Source: Clostridiaceae bacterium
GTDB taxonomy: Bacteria > Bacillota > Clostridia > Oscillospirales > Acutalibacteraceae
Assembly: GCA_016293225.1 (NCBI GenBank)
Contig: JAEDEQ010000023.1
Span: 1 to 22,799 of the forward strand
DNA length: 22,799 bases
Reading direction: 5' to 3'
The position numbers and the translations under genes are program-made. The notes under the pieces were generated by a model. The model did no database searches. It was not told where the DNA came from and was given only the letters and a program-made list of their open reading frames with translations. Position 1 is the stretch's first letter, and the number at the start of each line of letters is the position of its first letter. Positions 1-6,982 of the stretch are shown piece by piece.

Positions 1-154
1 TCTTTTTTTCCTTTTTCTTTTTGCCCTTTGAAGCGTTTTCGGCTTCCTTTCCGGGAATGTCGTTCGTTTCTTCGGCAGATACGGAATCTGCTGCGGTGTT
101 TTCCTTTTCCGCTTCTTCGGTCTCAAGGCCGACTACGGGAGTTTTTTCACTCAT
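1..154 (-). CDS. Second half of heterodimeric ABC exporter (N-terminal fragment, cut by window edge)
   Basis: Only the first 51 codons are in the window. The ATG at 154-152 overlaps the TGA of the upstream ABC half-transporter (153-151) in an ATGA junction, which points to translational coupling. The visible peptide begins MSEKTPVVGLETEEAEKEN and is a hydrophilic, strongly charged extension ending in a lysine run (SKGKKKKEKK). Clostridial heterodimeric exporters often carry such a charged extension on the second subunit, before the first membrane helix. No membrane segment or nucleotide-binding motif is visible, so the identity rests on the overlap with the ABC gene and on that family habit. 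If it is the partner, it should carry the canonical catalytic glutamate that the first subunit lacks. Confidence 0.65.
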   Translation of the reverse strand, partial: MSEKTPVVGLETEEAEKENTAADSVSAEETNDIPGKEAENASKGKKKKEKK

Positions 155-1920
155 TGCGCAAGCACTCCTTCCTGCTGAGAAACAAAGATCTCATTATAAA
201 CTTCATTGGTTTCAACAAGCTCATCATGCGTACCCAGTCCGCAGATTCTTCCCTTTTCAAGAACGATTATCCTGTCCGCGTTCATGATAGACGTTATACG
301 CTGGGCAATGATGATTTTTGTGGTATCCTTAAACTGTTCGCCCTTGAGAGCTTCACGGATTTTTGCATCCGTTGCGGTGTCAACGGCGCTGGTGGAATCG
401 TCAAGAATGAGGATTTTCGGCTTTCTGAGGATAGCTCTTGCAATGCAAAGGCGCTGTCTCTGGCCGCCGGAAACATTGCTTCCTCCCTGACCGACCTCGG
501 TGTCATAGCCCTTTTCCTTTTCCATTATGAAGTCGTGAGCCTGAGCCGCCTTTGCGGCTTCAACAACTTCCTCATCGGTTGCGGAAAAATCACCCCAAAG
601 CAGGTTATCCTTGATGGTTCCGGAGAAAAGGACATTCTGCTGCGGAACAATCGAAACCTCCTGCCTCAGGTTTTTGAACTTGTATTCCCTGACATCATGT
701 CCTGAAACAAGAACCTCTCCCTCAGTGGCGTCATAAAGACGGGGAATGAGCTGAACGAGCGTTGATTTCGCCGAACCGGTTGAACCGATAATGCCTATTG
801 TTTCACCGCTTTCAATTCTGATATTGATATTTTCAAGAACATTTTTGACTGCTTCTTCCTCATACTTGAACGAAACATTCCTGAACTCAACGCTTCCGTC
901 CTCAACAAGGAGGCTTTCGTCCCCGTTATCATCGTTTGTTACGGGCTCCTGGGCAAAAACTTCACCGACTCTTTCAACGGAGGCCTTTGCGGTTGCGATT
1001 GTAACAAATACCATAAGTATTGTCATGAGCGAGGAAAGAACCTGGGAAATGTAGGAAGTAAAGGTGGTTATCTGTCCGACCTCAAGCCCGCCGCTGATAT
1101 CGGCAAGGGTGTTGGTGATAACGATACGGCTTCCCATGAACAGCGCAGCAACCATGCAGCCGTAGATTACAAGCATGAGAATCGGCGCAATATACAGCAC
1201 GATCTTCTGTGCACGGATACTTGTCTGAACAAGAGCATCGTTGACCTTTTCAAACTTTTCCTTTTCATAGTCCTCACGGACAAAGGATTTGACAACACGG
1301 ATTCCGTTGATGTTTGTGCGCAGCGTTGCATTGAAGTCATCCGTAACCTTGAGCAGCTTTCTGAAAAGCGGAACGGCCGCAATACCGAGTATAATAAGCA
1401 GAACAACAATTGCCGGAACACAGAAAATGAAGATCTTTGAAAGATCACGGCTTATTTCAAGCGAATATTTGAGCGCAAGAACAAGCAGGAAAGGTCCTCT
1501 GACAAATGTCACGATAACATTGCTGAACACGCTCGAAATTCTTGAAGTGTCGCTCGTCATTCTTGTGATGAGCGAGGAGATTTTGAGCTTGTCGATGTTT
1601 TCAAACGAAAAATCCTGAATTTTGTTGAACAGTGCCGAGCGCATATTCGCCGAAAAGCCCATGCTTGCAATTGCCGAGCACCTTGACGCAATATAGCCGA
1701 CAAGCAGCGTCAGCGCGCAAAGACCGAGCATCTGCAGTAGCTTGTAATTGAGCACATCATGGGCAAAATCCGGATCCTCCGTTGAATAAAGCAAGGTTAT
1801 TAACTCGCCCATAATTTTTGGAATCTGAAGCTCGATAACAACGTCAAGAAAAACCATGATTGGTGTGAGTATCGTCAGGATACGATAGCCCTTCAGAAAT
1901 GACAGGAATCTTTTGAACAA
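151..1920 (-). CDS. ABC exporter half-transporter (permease-ATPase fusion) with degenerate ATP site
   Basis: A 589-residue exporter subunit. The N-terminal ~310 residues are a six-helix membrane domain and the rest a nucleotide-binding domain. Walker A reads GSTGSAKST (K385), the signature is SGGQRQR (484-490), and Walker B is LILDDSTSAVD (D507-D508). Position 508 is Asp where the catalytic Glu normally sits, and the H-loop residue is Gln (Q540, IIAQRIT) instead of His. These changes are typical of the non-catalytic site of heterodimeric exporters such as TM287/288 or BmrCD, and the partner gene follows with a 4-bp overlap. The start is TTG at 1920, chosen because AGGAGG (1935-1930) lies 9 nt upstream. 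It begins 75 bp after mgtE on the same strand, so co-transcription is likely. The substrate (drug, lipid or peptide) cannot be told from sequence. Confidence 0.93.
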   Translation of the reverse strand: MFKRFLSFLKGYRILTILTPIMVFLDVVIELQIPKIMGELITLLYSTEDPDFAHDVLNYKLLQMLGLCALTLLVGYIASRCSAIASMGFSANMRSALFNKIQDFSFENIDKLKISSLITRMTSDTSRISSVFSNVIVTFVRGPFLLVLALKYSLEISRDLSKIFIFCVPAIVVLLIILGIAAVPLFRKLLKVTDDFNATLRTNINGIRVVKSFVREDYEKEKFEKVNDALVQTSIRAQKIVLYIAPILMLVIYGCMVAALFMGSRIVITNTLADISGGLEVGQITTFTSYISQVLSSLMTILMVFVTIATAKASVERVGEVFAQEPVTNDDNGDESLLVEDGSVEFRNVSFKYEEEAVKNVLENINIRIESGETIGIIGSTGSAKSTLVQLIPRLYDATEGEVLVSGHDVREYKFKNLRQEVSIVPQQNVLFSGTIKDNLLWGDFSATDEEVVEAAKAAQAHDFIMEKEKGYDTEVGQGGSNVSGGQRQRLCIARAILRKPKILILDDSTSAVDTATDAKIREALKGEQFKDTTKIIIAQRITSIMNADRIIVLEKGRICGLGTHDELVETNEVYNEIFVSQQEGVLAQ

Positions 1921-1995
1921 AGTGTAATTCCTCCTTTAAAATTCAGGCAGCCGCCGGCCGCCGTGCAGCTTCCGCAGTATTGACGGAAAAATTTT

Positions 1996-3387
1996 TCATG
2001 TCCTTCCGGTGATGAATATTCCGGTCAGAGCAAAATATATGAGCAGTGAAACTGCGTCAACAACGGTACTCATAACCGGTCCGGTCATGAGAGCCGGGTC
2101 AAGCTTCAGAAGCTTTGCAATAATGGGCAATGTGCAACCCATCATTTTGGCGACCATTACAACGCACAAAAGCGAAAGGCAGACCACCAGTATAACGCTG
2201 TTGCTTGCATCGCCGCCGGTTACAGCTCTTAAAACGAGCATTCTTATCCAGTTTGCAAGCGCAAGCACCGCTCCGCAGATTACGGAAACGCGGATTTCCT
2301 TCCAGAGTACGCGGAAATAGTCCTTGATTTTAATTTCACCCAGGGCAAGACCGCGGATAATAAGGGTTGAAGCCTGCGAACCGGAGTTTCCGCCCGTACC
2401 CATGAGCATCGGAATGCACGCCGTAAGCCCCGCAATGGCGGCAAGCTGATTTTCAAAACCTTCAATTATCTGACCTGTAAAGGTTGAAGATATCATAAGT
2501 ATAAGCAGCCACGGCATACGATTCTTTGCAAGGGTAAGAACATTGGTTTTGAGATATTCGTCCTCAGAAGGACGCAAGGACGCCATTTTTTCAAAGTCCT
2601 CCGTTGCCTCATCATCAATAATGTCAACGATATCGTCAATCGTGATGATTCCGACAAGGCGGTTTTCCTTGTCAACAACCGGAACACTCAGAAGGTCATA
2701 CTTTTTTGCAATGGAGGCAACCTCCTCCTGGTCATCAAGAGTGCGGACATAAATCAGCTGTTCGTCGTCCGCCATAATTTCAGTCAGCGGAACATCCTCA
2801 TCGTTGAGAATAAGGCGGCGCAGCGGTATTGTTCCGACAAGATGACGCTTGTCGTCAATAACATAGCAGGTGTAGATAGTCTCCTTGTCAACACCCGTCC
2901 TGCGGATATTCTTGACGGCCTCACCGACCGTCAGTCTGTCGTGCAGCTCAACCATTTCAATGGTCATTACGCTGCCGGCGGAATTGTCCGGGTATTCAAG
3001 GAGTCGGTTGATAACTTCTCTTGTTTCCGTGTCGGTATGGGCAAGGATGCGCCTGACAAGCGAGGCAGGAACTTCCTCAAGCAAATCAACGGCATCGTCA
3101 ACAAAAAGGTCATCCATAAGCCGTTCAATTTCCCTGTCGGTAAAAAGTTCAACAAGCTGTGCCTGGCGGTCAGTGTCAAGATAGGCAAAAACATCTGCGG
3201 AGCTGTCCTTCGGAAGAATCCTCAGAACGGTTACCGAGGTCTGCGGTTCATCAATGCTCATGATGAACTGCGCAATATCGGGATATGCCATATCAACAAG
3301 CTCGCCTCTGAGCTCCTTATAACGACGGGCTTCAACAAGAGAACGCAGATTTTCAAAAACATATTCTTCGTCCATAAAATGCACCAT
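1996..3387 (-). CDS. mgtE: MgtE-family magnesium channel/transporter
   Basis: A 463-residue Mg2+ uptake channel of the inner membrane. Domain order fits MgtE: a helical N domain (about 20-130), two CBS domains (about 135-195 and 200-258) linked by an acidic stretch (VDIIDDEATEDFE), and a C-terminal membrane domain (about 290-460). Family hallmarks are the GTGGNSGSQAS segment (330-340) and TVVDAVSLL near the end; D444 corresponds to the pore aspartate of characterised MgtE. In this family the cytosolic domains sense Mg2+ and close the pore when it is plentiful. Two starts are possible: ATG 3387 (MVHFMDEE), with GGTGA just upstream, or ATG 3375 (MDEE), with GGTG six bases upstream. The leader carries its own promoter, hairpins and a small ORF. 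The ABC exporter genes follow. Confidence 0.95.
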   Translation of the reverse strand: MVHFMDEEYVFENLRSLVEARRYKELRGELVDMAYPDIAQFIMSIDEPQTSVTVLRILPKDSSADVFAYLDTDRQAQLVELFTDREIERLMDDLFVDDAVDLLEEVPASLVRRILAHTDTETREVINRLLEYPDNSAGSVMTIEMVELHDRLTVGEAVKNIRRTGVDKETIYTCYVIDDKRHLVGTIPLRRLILNDEDVPLTEIMADDEQLIYVRTLDDQEEVASIAKKYDLLSVPVVDKENRLVGIITIDDIVDIIDDEATEDFEKMASLRPSEDEYLKTNVLTLAKNRMPWLLILMISSTFTGQIIEGFENQLAAIAGLTACIPMLMGTGGNSGSQASTLIIRGLALGEIKIKDYFRVLWKEIRVSVICGAVLALANWIRMLVLRAVTGGDASNSVILVVCLSLLCVVMVAKMMGCTLPIIAKLLKLDPALMTGPVMSTVVDAVSLLIYFALTGIFITGRT

Positions 3388-3492
3388 CTTTCACCGGCGC
3401 TGATATGAACGGGAGTCTGCGCCGGAAATCAGTTTTTCAATACATAATCGCCCTTTAGGGTTACCGTCTGTTTCCATGCAGACCCGCCTCCT
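3388..3492 (-). promoter_or_regulatory. Structured 5' leader of mgtE with RBS-sequestering hairpin
   Basis: Reading the minus strand, the leader holds three stems: GTCTG/CAGAC (3483-3479 with 3470-3466, 8-nt loop), a small CCC-TAAA-GGG hairpin (3460-3451), and a perfect 7-bp CCGGCGC/GCGCCGG stem (3425-3419 with 3400-3394, 18-nt loop). The last stem contains the GG of the GGTGA sequence that would serve as the mgtE ribosome binding site, so folding should reduce mgtE translation. No terminator U-tract precedes mgtE, which points to translational control. The opening (GCATGGAAACAGAC) is reminiscent of the 5' part of the M-box Mg2+ riboswitch, but the element seems too short for a full M-box. 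The Mg2+ link is inferred from the downstream gene. Confidence 0.5.
3391..3477 (-). CDS. Possible 28-aa leader peptide upstream of mgtE
   Basis: Small ORF of 28 codons, beginning METDGNPKGRLC and ending SRSYQRR, then TGA. It has a better ribosome binding site than mgtE itself: AGGAGG at 3492-3487, 9 nt before its ATG. Its stop codon lies three bases before the mgtE ATG (TGA-AAG-ATG), so ribosomes finishing it would be delivered to the mgtE start. Its last codons cover the hairpin that holds part of the mgtE ribosome binding site. I do not recognise the peptide. It may equally be a chance ORF inside a structured regulatory RNA, because the same bases form several stems. Confidence 0.4.
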   Translation of the reverse strand: METDGNPKGRLCIEKLISGADSRSYQRR

Positions 3493-3523
3493 TCTGAATG
3501 ATTGCAAAATTGCGTCTTTTGTT

Positions 3524-3553
3524 ATTCTACTATATTTTTTCATACAAAGTCAA
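3524..3553 (-). promoter_or_regulatory. Sigma-A promoter of mgtE
   Basis: On the minus strand TTGACT (3553-3548) and TAGAAT (3529-3524) are separated by 18 nt in an AT-rich region. Transcription would start near 3517, giving a leader of about 130 nt that contains the small ORF and hairpins. Confidence 0.7.
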
Positions 3554-3591
3554 TACAAATAATAACTAATAATATAAAGATAAAAAAACTA

Positions 3592-3697
3592 TAGATTTTT
3601 TTATAAAAATGTGATATTATGTCGTAGTATGGGTTTATGTGATCATTTTAATTCGATTACAGGCTTATCAATTAATTCTGACGGCGTTTTCTGCCGT
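3592..3697 (+). promoter_or_regulatory. Upstream region of the hydrogenase operon (weak promoter, leader hairpin)
   Basis: The AT-rich gap between the divergent mgtE and hydrogenase units has a TATTAT -10-like hexamer (3615-3620) with only a poor -35 (TAGATT, 3592-3597; 17-nt spacer). The weak -35 would suit an activator-dependent or regulated promoter. A short hairpin, ACGGC/GCCGT (3681-3685 with 3693-3697), sits just before the AGGAGG ribosome binding site at 3701. No convincing operator was found. Confidence 0.35.
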
Positions 3698-3715
3698 TAA
3701 AGGAGGATAAAATCA

Positions 3716-4210
3716 ATGCTCAAAAAGATCAGCAAAATTCCTTTTTCGGGAACAAAGGAGCAGGAAGAAAAGCTGAAACAGGTCATTGCGGAATGTGCCG
3801 GAGATAACAGCCAGCTGATGCATGTCATGCAGGTTGCTCAGGATATATACGGCTATCTTCCGTTTGAGGTTCAGCAGATGATCGCTGACGGAATGGGTGT
3901 TCCGCTTGAAAAGGTTTACGGCGTTGCAACATTCTACGCTCAGTTTGCGCTTTCACCCAAGGGTGAATACGCAATTTCCGTCTGCCTCGGAACCGCCTGC
4001 TATGTTAAGGGCTCGCAGGAAATTCTTGACGAACTTTCCGCTCAGCTCGGAATCGGCGCCGAGGAATGTACCCCCGACGGTCGTTTTTCGCTCACCGCCT
4101 GCCGCTGCATAGGTGCGTGCGGCCTTGCTCCCGTTATTACCGTCAATGACGATGTATACGGCAAGATTACCGCTGCCGATGTCAAGGGCATCCTTGAAAA
4201 GTATCAGTAA
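3716..4210 (+). CDS. NuoE-like [2Fe-2S] subunit of NAD(P)-linked [FeFe] hydrogenase (HndA/HydC type)
   Basis: A 164-residue thioredoxin-fold [2Fe-2S] protein homologous to complex I NuoE. An N-terminal helical part (about 15-75, with the family segment VYGVATFYAQF) precedes the ferredoxin domain, whose four ligands are C90, C95, C131 and C135 (VCLGTAC and CIGAC). In HydABC/Hnd complexes this subunit passes electrons close to the flavin of the NuoF-like subunit. It is the first gene of the operon, preceded by AAAGGAGG. Its stop overlaps the next start by one base (TAATG), so the two are probably translated in a coupled way. Length and motifs are normal for the family. Confidence 0.93.
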   Translation: MLKKISKIPFSGTKEQEEKLKQVIAECAGDNSQLMHVMQVAQDIYGYLPFEVQQMIADGMGVPLEKVYGVATFYAQFALSPKGEYAISVCLGTACYVKGSQEILDELSAQLGIGAEECTPDGRFSLTACRCIGACGLAPVITVNDDVYGKITAADVKGILEKYQ

Positions 4211-4743
4211 TGCGTGAGCTTTCACTGAATGTTCTTGATATTGCCCAAAATTCGATAGCAGCGAACGCAAACCTTGTTAACGTTGAAGCTATTGAAAGCA
4301 CCGCTCTGCATAAGCTGACCTTGCGAATTGCGGACAACGGCAAAGGGATGACGCAAGAGCAGCTCGACGCTGTCCGTGACCCGTTTTTCACAACACGGAC
4401 AACAAGAAAGGTCGGTCTCGGCATTCCGCTTTTCAAAATGGCTGCGGAGATGACCGGCGGAACGCTGGAAATTGAAAGCGAGGTCGGAAAAGGAACAACA
4501 GTCACTGCGGTTTTTAAAACCGACAATGTTGATTTCACCCCGCTGGGCGATATGACAAGCACCATTGTTACTCTTATAACAATGAATACTCACATTGACT
4601 TTGTCTATAACTTCATTAAAGATGAGCACGAGTTTTCGCTCGACACAAGAAAACTCAAGGAAATTCTCGGAGATGTTTCTCTTTCGGAACCGAGCATTGC
4701 CTTATGGCTGACTGAGTACATCAACGAAAACACAAATGTGTAA
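4210..4743 (+). CDS. HATPase_c-domain protein (histidine-kinase/anti-sigma-type ATPase) in the hydrogenase operon
   Basis: A 177-residue protein with a GHKL ATP-binding domain and little else. The N-box includes N14 (LDIAQNS), the G1 box is DNGKG (42-46), and the G2 box is GLGI (69-72). There is no DHp or phospho-acceptor helix, no sensor and no membrane segment, so it is not a complete histidine kinase. The C-terminal ~75 residues form a small unassigned domain. It overlaps the NuoE-like gene by one base and is followed after 32 bp by the HndB-like gene. As I recall, similar stand-alone ATPases occur at this place in other clostridial and Thermotoga hydrogenase operons; their role is not established. 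A regulatory switch or assembly role is possible. Confidence 0.88.
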   Translation: MRELSLNVLDIAQNSIAANANLVNVEAIESTALHKLTLRIADNGKGMTQEQLDAVRDPFFTTRTTRKVGLGIPLFKMAAEMTGGTLEIESEVGKGTTVTAVFKTDNVDFTPLGDMTSTIVTLITMNTHIDFVYNFIKDEHEFSLDTRKLKEILGDVSLSEPSIALWLTEYINENTNV

Positions 4744-4775
4744 AAACTTGCATTTAACGGAGGTGCACAAATATA

Positions 4776-5147
4776 ATGAAAAGTATTGAAGAACTTATGG
4801 CCCTCAGAGATGCCGCAAAAGCCAAGATGACCGCAAGAGACGATTCAACGGAAATCACCAGAATCGTTGTCGGCATGGCCACCTGCGGAATTGCTGCCGG
4901 CGCAAGACCCGTCATGAACAGCTTTGTTGAGGAGATTGCAAAAAGGAATCTTTCCAATGTTACGGTTGCTCAGACCGGCTGCATCGGTATGTGCCAGTAT
5001 GAGCCGATTGTTGAGGTTCTTGAACCCGGCAAGGAAAAGGTTACTTATGTCAACATGACTGCTGAAAAAGCGGCAAAGGTTGTTGTTGACCATATCGTTA
5101 ACGGAAATCCCGTGACCGAATACACGGTCGGAGCCGTTGCAAAATAA
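4776..5147 (+). CDS. HndB-like thioredoxin-fold [2Fe-2S] ferredoxin subunit
   Basis: A 123-residue small electron carrier resembling HndB of the tetrameric NADP-reducing hydrogenase. An N-terminal helical stretch (1-25) precedes a thioredoxin-like ferredoxin domain with VGMATCGIAAGA (C37) and TGCIGMC (C69, C73). Only three of the four cysteines usual for this fold are present; the residue after C37 in the first pair is missing. I believe this is common for HndB-type proteins, so it need not mean loss of function, though cluster ligation is uncertain. GGAGGTG precedes the ATG and the next gene starts 12 bp after the stop. It probably docks near the N-terminal ferredoxin domain of the NuoF-like subunit. 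Confidence 0.9.
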   Translation: MKSIEELMALRDAAKAKMTARDDSTEITRIVVGMATCGIAAGARPVMNSFVEEIAKRNLSNVTVAQTGCIGMCQYEPIVEVLEPGKEKVTYVNMTAEKAAKVVVDHIVNGNPVTEYTVGAVAK

Positions 5148-5159
5148 GGAGGTAACAAA

Positions 5160-6968
5160 ATGTATCGTTCACACGTGCTTGTTTGCGGCGGTACCGGCTG
5201 TACCTCCTCAAACTCACCGGCAATCATTGAAGCCCTTGAAAAGGAAATCAAGGCAAAGGGACTTGAAGAAGAAGTCAAAGTTATCCGCACCGGCTGCTTC
5301 GGTCTTTGCGCTCTCGGTCCGATTATGATAGTTTATCCCGAAGGCTGCTTCTATTCCGAAGTCAAGGTTGAGGATGTTCCCGAAATTGTTGAAGAGCATC
5401 TTCTCAAGGGCCGCATGGTCAAGCGTCTTCTTTATGATGAGACCGTTCACGGTCAGGAGGTCAAGCCGCTCAAGGAAACCCAGTTCTATAAAAAGCAGCA
5501 CAGAATTGCGCTTCGCAACTGCGGCGTAATCAACCCCGAAGACATTAACGAATATATCGCATACGACGGCTATCAGGCTCTTGCAAAGTGCCTTACCGAG
5601 CTTACTCCCGAGCAGGTTATCCAGATAGTCAAGGATTCCGGACTGCGCGGAAGAGGCGGCGGCGGATTCCCGACCGGACTCAAGTGGAGCTTTACCGCCG
5701 CCAACAAGGCCGACCAGAAATACGTTGTCTGCAACGCCGACGAGGGCGACCCCGGCGCATTCATGGACAGAAGCGTTCTTGAGGGCGACCCGCACTGCAT
5801 TGTTGAGGCAATGACAATCTGCGGCTATGCAACCGGAGCAACCGAGGGCTACATATACGTCCGCGCGGAATACCCCATCGCCGTAAAACGTCTCCAGATT
5901 GCAATTGACCAGGCAAAGGAAATGGGACTTCTCGGAAAGAACATCTTCGGTTCGGGCTTTGACTTTGACCTTCATGTCAAGCTCGGTGCAGGTGCATTCG
6001 TCTGCGGTGAAGAGACCGCGCTCATGACCTCCATTGAGGGCAACCGCGGTGAACCGAGACCCCGTCCTCCCTATCCGGCAGTCAAGGGACTTTTCGGAAA
6101 GCCGACAACCGAAAACAATGTTGAAACCTTCGCAAACATTCCGACAATTATCCGTGAGGGCGCAGAATTCTTCGCTTCAATGGGTACGGAAAAATCAAAG
6201 GGAACCAAGGTTTTCGCCCTCGGCGGAAAAATTGCAAACACCGGTCTTGTTGAAATTCCGATGGGTACAACACTTCGTGAAATCATTGAGGAAATCGGCG
6301 GCGGTATTCCGAACGGAAAGAAGTTCAAGGCTGCGCAGACCGGCGGACCGTCCGGCGGCTGCATCCCCGCTTCGCTCATTGACACCCCGATTGACTACGA
6401 TAACCTCACAGCTATCGGCTGCATGATGGGTTCAGGCGGACTTATCGTTATGGACGAGGATAACTGCATGGTTGACATTGCAAAGTTCTTCCTCAACTTT
6501 ACTGTTGACGAAAGCTGCGGAAAGTGCACACCCTGCCGTATCGGAACAAGAAGACTTCTTGAAATGCTTGATAAGATTACCTCCGGCAAGGGTACTCTTG
6601 AAGACCTTGACAAGCTTGAAGAGCTTTGCTATTACATTAAAGAGAACTCGCTTTGCGGTCTCGGACAGACTGCTCCCAACCCGGTTCTTGCAACTCTCAA
6701 GTTCTTCCGTGATGAATATATTTCTCATGTTGTTGACAAGAAGTGTCCGGCAGGTGTATGCAAGGATCTTCTTACATACAAAGTTGTCAAAGACAATTGC
6801 TTCGGCTGCGGAATGTGCGCAAAGCAGTGCCCCGCTTCGGCAATCACAAGAACAGACTATGTTGCACCCGGCAAGAAGCTTGCTGCTTTTGAAATTGATG
6901 CAAACAAGTGCGTTAAGTGCGGTGCGTGCGAAAGCGCTTGCCGTTTCAAGGCCATTGTCAAGGAATAA
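5160..6968 (+). CDS. NuoF-like NAD(P)H/FMN subunit of electron-bifurcating-type [FeFe] hydrogenase (HndC/HydB)
   Basis: A 602-residue iron-sulfur flavoprotein that oxidises NAD(P)H or reduces NAD(P)+ in the hydrogenase complex. Domains in order: an N-terminal thioredoxin-like [2Fe-2S] domain (C9, C14, C46, C50); the NuoF core with the glycine-rich GRGGGGFPTG segment near residue 165 for nucleotide/FMN binding; a [4Fe-4S] site (C453, C456, C459 in ESCGKCTPC, plus C499); and a C-terminal two-cluster ferredoxin domain (C547/550/553/557 and C584/587/590/594). Extra N- and C-terminal cluster domains distinguish hydrogenase-type NuoF from complex I NuoF and are typical of HydB/HndC. The start has AAGGAGG just upstream. 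The next gene begins 14 bp after the stop. Whether it prefers NAD+ or NADP+ cannot be read from the sequence. Confidence 0.95.
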   Translation: MYRSHVLVCGGTGCTSSNSPAIIEALEKEIKAKGLEEEVKVIRTGCFGLCALGPIMIVYPEGCFYSEVKVEDVPEIVEEHLLKGRMVKRLLYDETVHGQEVKPLKETQFYKKQHRIALRNCGVINPEDINEYIAYDGYQALAKCLTELTPEQVIQIVKDSGLRGRGGGGFPTGLKWSFTAANKADQKYVVCNADEGDPGAFMDRSVLEGDPHCIVEAMTICGYATGATEGYIYVRAEYPIAVKRLQIAIDQAKEMGLLGKNIFGSGFDFDLHVKLGAGAFVCGEETALMTSIEGNRGEPRPRPPYPAVKGLFGKPTTENNVETFANIPTIIREGAEFFASMGTEKSKGTKVFALGGKIANTGLVEIPMGTTLREIIEEIGGGIPNGKKFKAAQTGGPSGGCIPASLIDTPIDYDNLTAIGCMMGSGGLIVMDEDNCMVDIAKFFLNFTVDESCGKCTPCRIGTRRLLEMLDKITSGKGTLEDLDKLEELCYYIKENSLCGLGQTAPNPVLATLKFFRDEYISHVVDKKCPAGVCKDLLTYKVVKDNCFGCGMCAKQCPASAITRTDYVAPGKKLAAFEIDANKCVKCGACESACRFKAIVKE

Positions 6969-6982
6969 GGAGGTACGGGATA

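Noticed and set aside
28..705. 225-codon plus-strand ORF
   Set aside because: It lies antisense to the ABC transporter, whose motifs are unmistakable, and has no recognisable domain or good ribosome binding site.
1940..1980. GC-rich hairpin between mgtE and the ABC gene
   Set aside because: The stretch is rich in GGC/GCC, but the arms do not pair well and no T-run follows, so it is not called a terminator.
2842..3408. 188-codon plus-strand ORF antisense to mgtE
   Set aside because: A shadow of the real reading frame; no domain, and it runs against the mgtE start and leader.
3388..3530. Full M-box riboswitch upstream of mgtE
   Set aside because: Only the opening resembles it from memory; the leader is shorter than an M-box and lacks a terminator. 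Kept as an unclassified structured leader.
3601..3640. Rex operator (redox repressor) before the hydrogenase operon
   Set aside because: AATGTGATATTATGTC has only a half-site likeness; no full TTGTGA-type inverted repeat is present.
5214..5975. 253-codon minus-strand ORF within the NuoF-like gene
   Set aside because: Antisense open frame produced by codon bias in the strongly supported hydrogenase gene.
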